Shown: positions 54,334 to 64,000, counted from the first letter of the stretch. The stretch is 64,000 nucleotides of DNA from Micromonospora_G sp040676775 (GCF_040676775.1 NZ_JBFAPP010000007.1:310001-374000); one strand, 5' to 3'. Translations and numbers: made by a program. The notes: a model not told the origin generated them from the letters alone.

Positions 54334-54480
54334 CCAGCCGTCCCCCGGGTGGTACCCCTGGCTATACCCCGGCTCGGGTGTCCACGGTGTGACCGGCAGG
54401 GTCGCGTCAGCGGTGTCGTATGGTCTGCGAGTCATCGAAATCTCCGATTCCCGCCAGCCGTTCCGACCACGGAGGTACCG

Positions 54481-55770
54481 ATGCCGACTCCCGGCGCGTA
54501 CGACATTCGCGACGGCACACCGCCGGTGACGAGGCAGGGCTGGCGACAGGCGGCGAGCGTCCGCTCCCGCGCCGCCCTGGACGCCCTCGAACACCTCGTC
54601 GGCGGGCTGGGCACCGGCCTGCTGGCCCTGGTGACACTGATCTGTCTGGTCGTCGTCGCGCTGCTGTCCCTCCTCGGCATCGGCCTGCTCCTGATACCTG
54701 TCGCGCTACGGGTGCTGCGCGTCGTCGCCGACCGGGAACGTGCCCGGCTCTCCCGCTGGGGGCCGGAGATCATCGGCCCCGAGCCGGTACCGGTCCGGCT
54801 ACGAGCCGCCGTGCGGGATCCCGCGATCCACCGGGAACTGGGTTGGGTGGTGTGCCACGCGACCCTCGGTTTCATTCTCGGCCTGTCCGGGGCGACGCTG
54901 CCGCTCTACGTGGTGACCAACGGCACCCTCCCCCTGTGGTGGTACCTCGTACCACCGTCGGAGGCCTCCGACACGCTGGCGCTCGTGCACGTGCAGGACC
55001 TGCCTGGCGCGCTCGTGGTGAGCCTGATGGGACTGGGCTGGCTCGTCGTGCTGGTGACCCTCACGCCGTACCTGGCCCGGTTACAGGCGTGGCCGGGGCG
55101 ACGTCTGCTGTCGCCCGATCCCGGTGCCGACCTCACCATGCGGGTCGCGCAACTGACCGCGACGCGGGCCGCTGCCCTGGACGCGCACGCCGCCGAGCTG
55201 CGGCGGATCGAACGGTCACTGCACGACGGCACCCAGAACCGGCTGGTCGCCGTCAACGTACTGCTCGGTGCGGCGCGGCGTGCGCTGGGGCGTGACCCGT
55301 CCGACGCCGAGGCGATCATCGACCGGGCCCAGGACGCCGCCGAGCAGGCGCTCGCCGAGCTGCGCGCGGTCGTACGGACCATCCTGCCGCCGGTGCTGAC
55401 CGATCGCAGCCTCTCCGACGCCCTGACCGCCCTCGCCGCCGACTGCCCGGTGCCCTGCCGGGTCGACGCCGAGATGTCGGACCGGTGCGCCGCGTCCGTC
55501 GAGGCGACGGCCTACTTCGTGGTGGCCGAGGCGCTCACCAACATCGCCCGGCACAGCAAGGCGGAACACGCCATCGTCAAGCTTCGTCGCCGTGAGGATC
55601 AACTGGTTGTGAAGATCACCGATGACGGCCGAGGTGGGGCCGACGAGCACGGCGGTTCGGGACTCATCGGTATCCGCCGCCGGGTCGAAGCGCACGACGG
55701 GACGTTCGCGCTGGTCAGCCCGGTCAACGGTCCCACCGACCTGATGGTGAGCCTGCCATGCGGATTGTGA
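54481..55770 (+). CDS. NarL-type sensor histidine kinase
   Basis: A 429-residue membrane kinase. The N-terminal sensor contains two pairs of hydrophobic helices (about 45-75 and 115-200). The HisKA_3 phosphoacceptor is His in RIERSLHDGTQNRLVAV (about residue 247). The HATPase domain has an N-box-like EALTNIARHSKAEHA and DDGRGG/GSGLIGIRRR. It phosphorylates the overlapping response-regulator product. The signal sensed is unknown. ATG at 54481 follows CGGAGG. The reading frame overlaps the next gene by 13 nt. Confidence 0.93.
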   Translation: MPTPGAYDIRDGTPPVTRQGWRQAASVRSRAALDALEHLVGGLGTGLLALVTLICLVVVALLSLLGIGLLLIPVALRVLRVVADRERARLSRWGPEIIGPEPVPVRLRAAVRDPAIHRELGWVVCHATLGFILGLSGATLPLYVVTNGTLPLWWYLVPPSEASDTLALVHVQDLPGALVVSLMGLGWLVVLVTLTPYLARLQAWPGRRLLSPDPGADLTMRVAQLTATRAAALDAHAAELRRIERSLHDGTQNRLVAVNVLLGAARRALGRDPSDAEAIIDRAQDAAEQALAELRAVVRTILPPVLTDRSLSDALTALAADCPVPCRVDAEMSDRCAASVEATAYFVVAEALTNIARHSKAEHAIVKLRRREDQLVVKITDDGRGGADEHGGSGLIGIRRRVEAHDGTFALVSPVNGPTDLMVSLPCGL

Positions 55771-56417
55771 TCGCCGAAGACGACCCGCTGTTGCGCGAGG
55801 GTCTCGCCCTGCTGTTGCGGGCGGAGTCGCTCGACGTGGTGGCCGCCACCGGCACACCCGACGAGTTCCTGACCGCCATCGACACACACGTTCCGGACGT
55901 GGCCATCGTCGACGTCCGGATGCCGCCGACGCACACCGACGAAGGAATCGTCGCGGCTGTCGAGGCCCGGCGCCGGCAACCGGAGCTGGCCGTACTGGTG
56001 CTGTCGGCGTACGTCGAGCAGGCGTTCGCCACCGACCTGCTCGCCCAGGGCAGCGCCCGCCTCGGCTACCTGCTCAAGGAGCGCGTCGGTCGGGTACAGG
56101 AGTTCCTGGACGCACTGCACCGGGTGGTGGGCGGGGGAACCGCCATCGACCCGGACGTGGTCGCCCAACTGCTGGCCCGGACCCGACCGGCCACGCCGTT
56201 GGAGCGGCTCAGCCCCCGGGAGCTTGACGTGCTGGCGCTGATGGCCGAAGGGCTCGGGAACGGTGCCATCGCCGAACGGCTCGTCGTCACCGACGGCGCC
56301 GTACACAAGAACATCCGGAGCATCTTCGCCAAGCTCGACCTGGCGCCCACCGACCGCGCGGACCGCCGGGTCGCCGCGGTGCTGCGCTACCTCGAGGACG
56401 CCCGCCGCCGAGGCTGA
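55758..56417 (+). CDS. NarL/FixJ-type response regulator
   Basis: A 219-residue regulator. The receiver domain has the acidic pair in AEDDPLL, phosphoacceptor Asp in VAIVDVRMPP and Lys in YLLKERVG. The C-terminal LuxR HTH reads LSPRELDVLALMAEGLGNGAIAERLVVTDGAVHKNI. It is translated from within the end of the kinase gene. Targets may include the small membrane protein upstream or itself. Confidence 0.95.
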   Translation: MRIVIAEDDPLLREGLALLLRAESLDVVAATGTPDEFLTAIDTHVPDVAIVDVRMPPTHTDEGIVAAVEARRRQPELAVLVLSAYVEQAFATDLLAQGSARLGYLLKERVGRVQEFLDALHRVVGGGTAIDPDVVAQLLARTRPATPLERLSPRELDVLALMAEGLGNGAIAERLVVTDGAVHKNIRSIFAKLDLAPTDRADRRVAAVLRYLEDARRRG

Positions 56418-56421
56418 CGAT

Positions 56422-56441
56422 CGGGCGGCGGGTCCCGCCCG
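56422..56441 (+). terminator. Short GC hairpin after the response regulator
   Basis: CGGGCGG and CCGCCCG form a 7-bp stem with a 6-nt loop, 4 nt after the stop; flanking GATC repeats could extend it. Confidence 0.5.
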
Positions 56442-56635
56442 CTGATCGGCACTCAACGAACCTCCAGGAGACTCCCCGGGTTTTTCCACCCGCACCGCGC
56501 ATCGTTGGACCTGCCGCGCGACCCGGCCCACCGGGTCCGGGCGCGGGCAGACACCCTGAGCGGGTGGTCGCCGAGCCGTCGGCCGAGGAGCCCGGTTTGG
56601 TGCTTCATGCGCACGTATGTGAGGGATGACGAAAC

Positions 56636-57340
56636 ATGTCGAGTGAGAGCCGGAAGGAACGCGCAGCCGCTGCCCGCAGGGCCACCCAGCGGGCGAGGCA
56701 GCGCGAACGCCGGGTGCGGCGCCTGCTCACCGGCGCGGCGATCGGCCTGGTCGTGGCGGTTCTGGTGGCCGTCGGCCTGGTGGTGGCCCTCGACCGACCG
56801 GACAACGGGGCAGCGGCGCAGACGATCCCGGCCACACCTCTCGCGACCGCCCAGGGACGCACGGACCAACCGCCGTGGTCGGCACCCTCGGACGCAGGCG
56901 CCCAGGTACGCGCGGCCGGGCTGCCCATGCTCGGCGCGGAGGGCACCGTCGAGCACATCCATGCCCACCTCGACGTCATCGTCGACGGGCAGCCGGTCGT
57001 GGTGCCGGCGAGCCTCGGCATTGACGAGTCCGCCGGTCAGATCAGCCCGTTGCACACCCACGACACCACCGGCGTGCTGCACATCGAATCGCCGGTGCAG
57101 GCCGACTTCAGCCTGGGACAGCTGTTCACCGAGTGGCAGGTGTCGCTGTCGGCCGACCAGATCGGCGGGCTCCACGCGGGTGACGGCAAGGTGCTCCAGG
57201 CGTACGTCAACGGCAAGCCCGCCACCGGAAACCCGGCGGGGATCATCCTGCACGCGCACGACGAGATCGCCGTGGTCTACGGCACCCCCACCCAGCAGGC
57301 GGACCCGCCGTCGAGCTACGCCTTCCCGGCCGGGGAATAG
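56636..57340 (+). CDS. Membrane-anchored extracytoplasmic protein with His-rich domain
   Basis: A 234-residue protein. A basic N-terminus (RRATQRARQRERRVRRLL) is followed by one transmembrane helix at about 33-52, so the rest is outside. The outer domain has VEHIHAHLDVIVDGQPVVVPA, LHTHDTTGVLHIESP and IILHAHDEIAVVYG. The recurring His residues suggest metal binding, though no function is known for this actinobacterial family. The ATG follows GAGGGATGACGAAAC. Confidence 0.7.
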   Translation: MSSESRKERAAAARRATQRARQRERRVRRLLTGAAIGLVVAVLVAVGLVVALDRPDNGAAAQTIPATPLATAQGRTDQPPWSAPSDAGAQVRAAGLPMLGAEGTVEHIHAHLDVIVDGQPVVVPASLGIDESAGQISPLHTHDTTGVLHIESPVQADFSLGQLFTEWQVSLSADQIGGLHAGDGKVLQAYVNGKPATGNPAGIILHAHDEIAVVYGTPTQQADPPSSYAFPAGE

Positions 57341-57396
57341 ACGCGGGGGCACAGAACGCGGACGAGCCATCAAAGGGATAGATGACCGTCGAGGGC

Positions 57397-57425
57397 TTGA
57401 CACCTCCCGTGTTATCGCTAACACT
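57397..57425 (+). promoter_or_regulatory. Promoter with overlapping LacI-type operator
   Basis: TTGACA at 57397-57402 is followed 16 nt later by TAACAC (57419-57424) as a possible -10. The operator-like GTGTTATCGCTAACAC (57409-57424) overlaps the spacer and -10. Repressor binding would block polymerase. It lies 215 nt before the GH43 start. Confidence 0.6.
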
Positions 57426-57561
57426 TTCCGGCAACAGGATGTTAACCAACATCCCGAACCGCCGGGCAGCACAGATCCCACTCTTGTACCTGCATATCAA
57501 AACAACCTCGCCGGAGCAGCACCTCCGTCGTCGCAAATCCCAGAGGTGTCGACCAGGCGTC

Positions 57562-57575
57562 TGTTAGCGCTAACA
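57562..57575. promoter_or_regulatory. LacI-family operator TGTTAGCGCTAACA
   Basis: A perfect 14-bp palindrome with the central CG typical of LacI-family operators. It sits 65 nt before the GH43 start and about 150 nt downstream of the similar site at 57409, so looping or a roadblock is possible. The repressor gene is not in the window. Confidence 0.75.
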
Positions 57576-57639
57576 CGCACCACATGCAGCCGGGACCGCT
57601 GCTGCCATCCCCATCTGCCCAGTGGGAAGGCCGACCATC

Positions 57640-59025
57640 GTGTCCCTGCGTCGACGAACACTCGCAGTCCTCTCCGTCCTGTCCACGATGGCCACCGCGG
57701 TCGTCGTGGTGAGCGCCCCGGCGGCCGCGATGGCCGCCAACACCGCCTACGTGATGGCGTACTTCACGGAGTCGCCGCAGATGCAGGCGGCCAACTACGG
57801 CCTGCACCTGGCGGTCAGTCCGGACGGCCTCAACTGGACACCGCTGAACCAGAACACCCCGGTGGTCACGCCGACGGCGGGCACGCTGGGCCTGCGTGAC
57901 CCCTTCGTCTTCCGCAAGCAGGACGGGACCTTCGTCGTCCTGGCCACGGACCTCAACGGCACCGACTTCGGCCAGAACAACCAGTACCTGCACGTGTGGG
58001 ACTCGACGAACCTGACCAGCTTCACCGGTTATCGCCGGATCCGCATGCACACGCTGAACACCCACACCTGGGCACCGACCGCGTTCTGGGACGCCTCCCG
58101 TGGCCAGTACGGCATCGTCTACTCCGCGAACAACGGCCGCGACGTGTTCATGGTCAACTACACCACGGACTTCCGTACGGTCAGCACCCCCCAGGTCTAC
58201 TTCGACCCGGGCTCCGGGGTGCTCGACGGTGACATCGTCGTGGACGGGGCGACCACCTACCTGTACTACAAGAACCTCGCGGACGGCTATCTCTACGGGG
58301 CAAGGTCCGCCACCGGCGCCCCGAACAGCTACACCACCTACACCAGCCGGCTCCGGCAGGGCACCGCGATGGAGGCCCCGCTGCTGGTCAAGAACAACGA
58401 GGGCAGCGGGTGGCGGCTGTGGGGCGACTCGTTCGGTCCCGTCAACAACGACTACTACGCGTGGTCCTCGACCAACGTCGGCGCCAACGCGTGGACCGTG
58501 CTGAGCCAACGCGACTACACCCCGCCGATGAACGCCAAACACGGCTCGATCCTCGGTATCACCGGCACCGAGTACAGCGGGCTGATCGCCCGGTGGGGCA
58601 CGCCCACCTGGGTACGGCTGAAGTCCTCCAACTTCCCGGACAACTACGTACGGCACGCCAACTACGTCGGGCGCGTCGACCCGTACCCGTTCGACCCGTA
58701 CCAGGACCAGATGTGGCGTACGGTCCCCGGTCTCGCCGACGCCGCCGGTGTCTCCTTCCAGTCGGTGAACAACCCGACCCGCTACCTGCGGCACAGCAAC
58801 CTCGCGGTACGGCTGGACCCCGACGACAACTCCGCCGCGTTCCGGGGCGACGCCACCTTCTACCGGACCGCCGGGCTGGCCGACGCCGCGTGGTCGTCGT
58901 TCCGTTCGTACAACTACCCGACGCACTACCTGAGGCACTCCGGATTCCTGCTGCGCATCGACCCGCTGACCGCCTCGTCGAGCGCGACCGACCGTCAGGA
59001 CGCCACCTTCCGCGTCACCCCGTAG
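57640..59025 (+). CDS. Secreted GH43-type arabinofuranosidase-like enzyme with AbfB domain
   Basis: A 461-residue exported glycosidase. A Sec signal (SLRRRTLAVLSVLSTMATAVVVV to about residue 32) leads into a five-bladed propeller of GH43 type. Candidate catalytic residues are Asp in LGLRDPFVF, Asp in VLDGDIVVDG and Glu in AMEAPLLVK. The last about 140 residues are an AbfB/CBM42 arabinose-binding trefoil (SNFPDNYVRHAN, NNPTRYLRHSN, YNYPTHYLRHSG). It likely removes arabinose side chains from plant polysaccharides. GTG at 57640 with GGGAAGG upstream was chosen. Two LacI-type operators suggest induction by a sugar. Confidence 0.88.
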   Translation: MSLRRRTLAVLSVLSTMATAVVVVSAPAAAMAANTAYVMAYFTESPQMQAANYGLHLAVSPDGLNWTPLNQNTPVVTPTAGTLGLRDPFVFRKQDGTFVVLATDLNGTDFGQNNQYLHVWDSTNLTSFTGYRRIRMHTLNTHTWAPTAFWDASRGQYGIVYSANNGRDVFMVNYTTDFRTVSTPQVYFDPGSGVLDGDIVVDGATTYLYYKNLADGYLYGARSATGAPNSYTTYTSRLRQGTAMEAPLLVKNNEGSGWRLWGDSFGPVNNDYYAWSSTNVGANAWTVLSQRDYTPPMNAKHGSILGITGTEYSGLIARWGTPTWVRLKSSNFPDNYVRHANYVGRVDPYPFDPYQDQMWRTVPGLADAAGVSFQSVNNPTRYLRHSNLAVRLDPDDNSAAFRGDATFYRTAGLADAAWSSFRSYNYPTHYLRHSGFLLRIDPLTASSSATDRQDATFRVTP

Positions 59026-59143
59026 TCGCCCCCAGACGTTTCCGGAGCCTCGCATGTCATCATCGTCGCTCAGCCGCCCCCGTCTGCTCCTCCGTGCCCG
59101 AGACATCGTCACCCGGTGGCGCTTCGGCTGACCGGCCGGGCCG

Positions 59144-60381
<1,238 letters not shown>

Positions 60382-60385
<4 letters not shown>

Positions 60386-60744
60386 AGGCTGGCGGGCGCC
60401 TCGTGCAGAATCGGCCACACCTCGACCGGCTCGATGTGCGCCCACGGCATCTCCGCGGCGATCTCGTACGCCCGCTGCTCGTTCTCGCAGTCGAGCAGGT
60501 AGAAGCTGGCGATGTACTCCTTCGTCTCCAGGTACGGTCCGTCGGTGACCGCCGGGACGCCGTCCGTACGCCGTACCAGCCGGGCCGCCGCGGCGTCGGC
60601 CAGCCCGTACGCGCCGAGCAGTTCGCCGGTCTCCCGGTACTTCCGGTTGAACGCGTCCTGCTTGGCGATCTCCTCGGGCCAATTCTCGGCCAGGATCGAG
60701 TCCCACTTCTCCTGGTTGCCGTAGATCATCAGCAGGTACTTCAT
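60382..60744 (-). CDS. DGPF/YCII domain protein (ECF42 partner, pair B)
   Basis: A 120-residue protein, MKYLLMIYGNQEKWDSIL at the start and TDGPYLETKEYIASFYLLD in the second half. It shows the DGPF-type motif and the ferredoxin-like pattern of YCII proteins. It is transcribed first and coupled to the sigma factor by a 4-nt overlap. GGAAGGAAC lies upstream of the ATG. Confidence 0.88.
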
Positions 60745-60920
60745 CAGGGTTGTTCCTTCCGGTTCGCGCACCTTGCCGGCGCTGTCACCTGGTAAACGGA
60801 GCCGGCGCACCGCCCTCGACATGCTTACCGGAAAAATATCTCGGCCGGATCTGTCGAACCGGACGGCATTGATTCGTCTCCCTGGCAAGAGCACCAGACA
60901 GCGAGACAACGGGAGCCGCA

Positions 60921-61376
60921 ATGAACACGATCACGATCCGGGCCGACAACATCCTCACCACCCGGCCGGTGTGGCAGGTCAGCGCGCTGGCCGGACTGGC
61001 CGCAGCCGTCGCGACGGAGATCTTCGGCCTCGCCGCCCGCGCGGTGGGGGTGCCGATGGTGGCGGGAAGCGCCGGGGCCACGGTCGCCGAGCCGGTCAAC
61101 GTCGGCATGTTCGCCATGGGCACGGTGATCTCCGTGTTCTGGGGCACGATCCTCGCGGTCGGACTCGCCCGGTACGCCCGCCGCCCCGCCCGTACCTACC
61201 TGTGGACGACGATCGCGCTGACGGTGGTGTCGATGGCGGGGCCGTACCTCGCCGGAGCCACCGCGACCTCGACCAAGGTGATGCTCGCCCTGTCGCACGT
61301 CGTCGCCGCGCTGATCGTCATCCCGATCGTCACCCGCCGACTCGACCGCCTCCCCGGCCGGCCCGTCGCACGCTGA
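60921..61376 (+). CDS. DUF6069 family four-helix membrane protein
   Basis: A 151-residue protein with four hydrophobic helices (about 18-42, 60-82, 92-112 and 120-140). The segments EPVNVGMFAMGTVISVFWGT and ATSTKVMLALSHVVAALIVIP are typical of this family of unknown function, which often lies near ECF sigma or TetR genes. GGGAG precedes the ATG. It is divergent from the DGPF/ECF42 pair B, with 176 nt between, and could be one of its targets. Confidence 0.75.
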   Translation: MNTITIRADNILTTRPVWQVSALAGLAAAVATEIFGLAARAVGVPMVAGSAGATVAEPVNVGMFAMGTVISVFWGTILAVGLARYARRPARTYLWTTIALTVVSMAGPYLAGATATSTKVMLALSHVVAALIVIPIVTRRLDRLPGRPVAR

Positions 61377-61384
61377 CCGACCGG

Positions 61385-61415
61385 CACCCCGGTTCTCGGG
61401 AAGCCGACCGGGGTG
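61385..61415. terminator. Bidirectional hairpin between convergent genes
   Basis: CACCCCGGT (61385-61393) pairs perfectly with ACCGGGGTG (61407-61415) around a 13-nt loop, in the 41-nt gap between two stop codons. Confidence 0.75.
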
Positions 61416-61417
61416 GA

Positions 61418-62311
61418 TCATTCCCGGCCGACCTCGGCCCCCAGCCGGGGTCGGCCGGCGGGCCGGCGCGAGCGGCGCAACTCGGTCAGGGCGAACCCGA
61501 CGACGAGTGCGGCGGCGATGCCGACCAGTCCCCACGGGTAGGTCACGACGGTGGCGCTGAACCGGGCCGGCCGCTCCGGTCCGCCCGCCTCACCCCGGAC
61601 GGTGTAGCGGCCGAGGGCGGGTGCGCCGATGGCCACCGGTAGGCGTACGGTCCGCTGCTCGCCCGGGTTCAGGGTGGCGAGCAGGGGCGGGGGCACGAAC
61701 CCGGTCGGTTCGGCACCCCGGCCGAGCGTCACCGTGACCGAGGGATCGACCACGGGTACGGCACCGTTGTTGCGTACGTCGACGAGCAGGAGACGTTTCG
61801 CCGGGCCTCCGAACAGGGCCGACCAGGACCATTGCCCGGTCACGGCGACCCGGGTGATCTCCAGCGTGGCGGTGCCCGGCGGCGAGTCCACGAATTCCGG
61901 TGGCACGGTCGGGGCGGTGGCCCCGGCGACGACCACAGGTACCGTGCCGCCGAGGTTGCCGTTCAGGGTGGTCACCCGGACGACGCACGGGCAGCCGACC
62001 GGGGGTGCGGTCACCGTGAGCGTGGTGGTTGCCGTCCCTGACGTCGAGACGTACGTCTGCACCGAGTCGTGCACGGCGCAGTCCGCCGACCCGCGCCGGC
62101 CGCCGTTGCCGCAGATCTCCAGCGCGGCAGTGCCGGCCGGCCAGCCGCTGAGCCGGACCATGATCCGATCGCCGAGTGCCGCCCGGTCCCGGTCGATGCT
62201 GATCATGGGCATCGACCCGGTCGGAGACGCGGTGGGGGTCGCGGGCGCCAGCACGGTGGTGGCCAGCACCGTGGTCGCGAGCATCAGGGCGGGGGCGCCG
62301 GCCACGGTCAC
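61418..62311 (-). CDS. Secreted surface protein with C-terminal membrane anchor
   Basis: A 297-residue protein. The start VTVAGAPALMLATTVLATTVL is a signal peptide or membrane helix. It is followed by Ig-like beta sandwiches (MISIDRDRAALGDRIMVRLSGWPAG; two CysCys-type pairs at CGNGGRRGSADC and VGCPCVV) and a C-terminal helix (WGLVGIAAALVVGFALTEL) with basic tail. It resembles the membrane-tethered partner in WxL/DUF916 loci but no named family is certain. The GTG start overlaps the upstream stop in GTGA. Confidence 0.7.
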   Translation of the reverse strand: MTVAGAPALMLATTVLATTVLAPATPTASPTGSMPMISIDRDRAALGDRIMVRLSGWPAGTAALEICGNGGRRGSADCAVHDSVQTYVSTSGTATTTLTVTAPPVGCPCVVRVTTLNGNLGGTVPVVVAGATAPTVPPEFVDSPPGTATLEITRVAVTGQWSWSALFGGPAKRLLLVDVRNNGAVPVVDPSVTVTLGRGAEPTGFVPPPLLATLNPGEQRTVRLPVAIGAPALGRYTVRGEAGGPERPARFSATVVTYPWGLVGIAAALVVGFALTELRRSRRPAGRPRLGAEVGRE

Positions 62312-63363
62312 GGCCGCCCGTCGGCGGGCACTACAGGCCCGACGCCGGATGCCGCGGGGACGGTGTCCGGGACGTCCGGAGCCGGTGCCGCGGAGACGGG
62401 GGTACGGCGGGTCGGGCGGCGCCGGATGCGTCGGACCACCGCCACCACGCAGAGCAGCGCCAGCGCCGCGACCAGTAGCCACGGTGGGGCCCAGACACCG
62501 CTGGTACGGGTCACCCGAGGCAGCGGTACGTCCATCGTGGAGGGTTCGACCAGCACCGCCACGGTCAGCCGACCCGCCGCCGGCAGTCCGGTGACCCGCT
62601 CCCGTACCTCGATCGCCGATCCGGGTAGCAGTTCGGGCAGTTCGAGGGTGCCGGTACGGGCCAGTGACCAGCCGAGCGGGCCGCTGACGGTGACCTGACC
62701 GGTGCCGCCGATCCGTACGTTGCCGTTGTTGCGAAGTTGGTAGCGGACCGTCGTGGTGCCGCCCCCGAACGGGTTCAGCGGGTTGTGGTGTGTCACCCGT
62801 AGCGTCTCGACCTGCAGCGACGGGTGCAGTGGCCCGGCCACCCGGAGGTAGATGCGGGCGGCGGCCCGCCGGTCAAGGTTGACCCGCTGCCCGCTGTCGT
62901 CGGTGCCCACCCCGGTCACCGAGGCGACCAGGCCACCGGTGTGGTCGCCCGGTGTGGCATTGGCGGGTACGTCGAGACGGAACGGGATGACCGCCCGCTG
63001 GCCGGCCGGGACCGTCCGGGTACGCGTCCCGAGGCTCGTCCAGGCCCCCGGACCGGTCGGCCGTTGGCTCGCCGGCAGCAGCCCGAATCCGCCGTCGATG
63101 GTGGTGAACGCGTCGGTGGCGTACACGGTGAGTGTCAGCGGTGTGGTGCCGAGGTTGGTGATCGCGACATGGTCGTCGATGCGCTGTCCGGGGCTGGCGT
63201 CGTAGGCGAAGTAGCTGCGCCCGGTGGGTCCGGAAGGGCTGGAGGGTTGCACCGCCCAGGTGATGTCGGCAGCGGGTGACGCCGCCGGGGCGGCGTGGCC
63301 GGGCGACGCGGACAGGACGGCGATCAGGGCCGCGGCCAGCGCCGCCAGCGATCGGTGGATCAT
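62308..63363 (-). CDS. DUF916-type WxL peptidoglycan-binding surface protein
   Basis: A 351-residue exported protein. A signal peptide (MIHRSLAALAAALIAVLSAS to about 24) leads into ITWAVQPSSPSGPTGRSYFAYDASPGQRIDDHVAITNLG, the start of the DUF916/WxL-interacting fold, then VPANATPGDHTGGLVASV. A C-terminal helix (WLLVAALALLCVVAVV) followed by RRIRRRPTRR anchors it. In Gram-positives DUF916 proteins bind WxL-domain proteins at the cell wall. GGAG precedes the ATG. A WxL protein gene lies directly upstream. Confidence 0.83.
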   Translation of the reverse strand: MIHRSLAALAAALIAVLSASPGHAAPAASPAADITWAVQPSSPSGPTGRSYFAYDASPGQRIDDHVAITNLGTTPLTLTVYATDAFTTIDGGFGLLPASQRPTGPGAWTSLGTRTRTVPAGQRAVIPFRLDVPANATPGDHTGGLVASVTGVGTDDSGQRVNLDRRAAARIYLRVAGPLHPSLQVETLRVTHHNPLNPFGGGTTTVRYQLRNNGNVRIGGTGQVTVSGPLGWSLARTGTLELPELLPGSAIEVRERVTGLPAAGRLTVAVLVEPSTMDVPLPRVTRTSGVWAPPWLLVAALALLCVVAVVRRIRRRPTRRTPVSAAPAPDVPDTVPAASGVGPVVPADGRP

Positions 63364-63387
63364 GTGCAGCTCCGCGGGAGGGGGCGG

Positions 63388-63427
63388 CGGCAGCGGCGTC
63401 CGATCCACGGATCGGACGCCGCTGCCG
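63388..63427 (-). terminator. 19-bp perfect hairpin between WxL and DUF916 genes
   Basis: Arms CGGCAGCGGCGTCCGATCC and GGATCGGACGCCGCTGCCG are exact complements separated by 2 nt. It lies 7 nt after the WxL gene stop and 25 nt before the DUF916 start, so on the minus strand it can terminate or attenuate read-through. Confidence 0.85.
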
Positions 63428-63434
63428 TAAGGGG

Positions 63435-64000
63435 TTAGGACAGGGTGACGGTCAGGGTCGCGGTGTAGTCGCCCGGCGAGGTTGACGCCGGTACACCGAG
63501 GTCGAGCCGTGCCCCGCACTCGAACCGTCCGGCGCTCGCACCGGCAGCCGAGGTGCACAGAGCCCGGGCGGTGCCCAGACCTGTGCCCGCACCGGGAATG
63601 GCCACCGCACCCGGCGTGACCACACCCGGTGTGCCGACCAGCCCGTCGTTCACCACCGACGCGTTCGGCGTCCAGCCGAGGTTGTCGGCGGCGATCACAC
63701 CACCGGCGGCACTGGTGAAGTTCTCCACCTGGCCGATCAGGCTCCAGCCGGCGTTGGTGCCCCGCTGGTCGGTGACGGTGACCTTGTTGAGGTTGCCGGT
63801 CGCCGTACCACCGGGGTCGACCGCGCCGAGGGCGACGGCCGATCCGGCCGAGGTCAGGATCAGCGCGCCGGTCTGGCGGACCTGCGCGGTGATCTCCTGC
63901 TCGGCGCTGCCGCCGGCCCCGGGGGTGCTGGCGAAGCTGACCGGGGTGAAGGTGTCCTGGCTGCGGTCGGACGAGCCGTGGGCGGCGAAGGTCAGGATGT
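63435..64000 (-). CDS. WxL-domain surface protein (partial, N-terminus off window)
   Basis: The minus-strand frame is open from the window edge to TAA at 63435, giving the last 188 residues. It starts ILTFAAHGSSDRSQDTF and includes VTVTDQRGTNAGWSL, the first W-x-L motif of WxL cell-wall domains, and ends GDYTATLTVTLS. The second motif position has YTATLTVTLS rather than a clear WxL. It likely attaches non-covalently to peptidoglycan with the DUF916 partner encoded downstream. Confidence 0.8.
   Translation of the reverse strand, partial: ILTFAAHGSSDRSQDTFTPVSFASTPGAGGSAEQEITAQVRQTGALILTSAGSAVALGAVDPGGTATGNLNKVTVTDQRGTNAGWSLIGQVENFTSAAGGVIAADNLGWTPNASVVNDGLVGTPGVVTPGAVAIPGAGTGLGTARALCTSAAGASAGRFECGARLDLGVPASTSPGDYTATLTVTLS

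Overview
The window is high-GC DNA with tightly packed, often overlapping genes, GTG starts, strong GGAGG-type ribosome binding sites and frequent GTACG words. This points to an actinomycete, most likely a member of the Micromonosporaceae. That placement is inferred from gene content and composition, not from a marker gene.

Positions 1-24.1 kb look like the right-hand part of a specialised-metabolite cluster that runs off the left edge. A long leftward operon (12622 to 1) encodes two separate routes to aminohydroxybenzoates. One is chorismate-based: a short class II DAHP synthase, a PhzE-type ADIC synthase, a PhzD-type isochorismatase and an EntA-type dehydrogenase, predicted to give 3-hydroxyanthranilate. 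The other starts from aspartate: an aspartate kinase, a GriI-type aldolase and a GriH-type DHQ synthase II, predicted to give 3-amino-4-hydroxybenzoate. The same operon carries a PaaK-like adenylating enzyme, an amidohydrolase with unusual metal-site residues and two flavin monooxygenases. A rightward arm adds two Tat-exported bicovalent FAD oxidases, a cupin, a methyltransferase-fold protein, an SDR, a large LuxR-family (LAL) activator, a 14-TM exporter and an AtaL/SRPBCC protein. A product built from two joined aminophenol acids (benzoxazole or dibenzodiazepinone type, as in diazepinomicin) is the simplest reading. No prenyltransferase, PKS or NRPS lies inside the window. Four exact copies of the palindrome ATCACG-N6-CGTGAT sit in the promoter regions of this cluster and suggest a shared regulator.

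Positions 24.4-42.2 kb are mostly single genes: LtrA, VOC protein, two aldo/keto reductases, DUF5954, a secreted DUF1906 protein, MsrA, an aminotransferase, a DGPF/ECF42 sigma pair, a CPT-like kinase, a PHP hydrolase, an XRE-MmyB regulator, an orphan ATP-synthase b-like protein, a frameshifted small gene and a DUF574 methyltransferase.

Positions 42.3-49.0 kb hold a very large TIR-like/CHAT/NB-ARC/TPR protein, a candidate immunity STAND protease. It is followed by a 17-bp tandem repeat, two 5'-truncated gene relics fused head to head, and a sugar-efflux-type MFS gene.

Positions 49.5-64 kb are rich in secreted and surface functions: a 1464-aa subtilisin with Kelch repeats, a NarL-type two-component pair, a GH43-AbfB arabinofuranosidase behind LacI-type operators, a second DGPF/ECF42 pair, and a DUF916/WxL surface-protein operon that runs off the right edge. 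No rRNA, tRNA, IS element or CRISPR array was seen.
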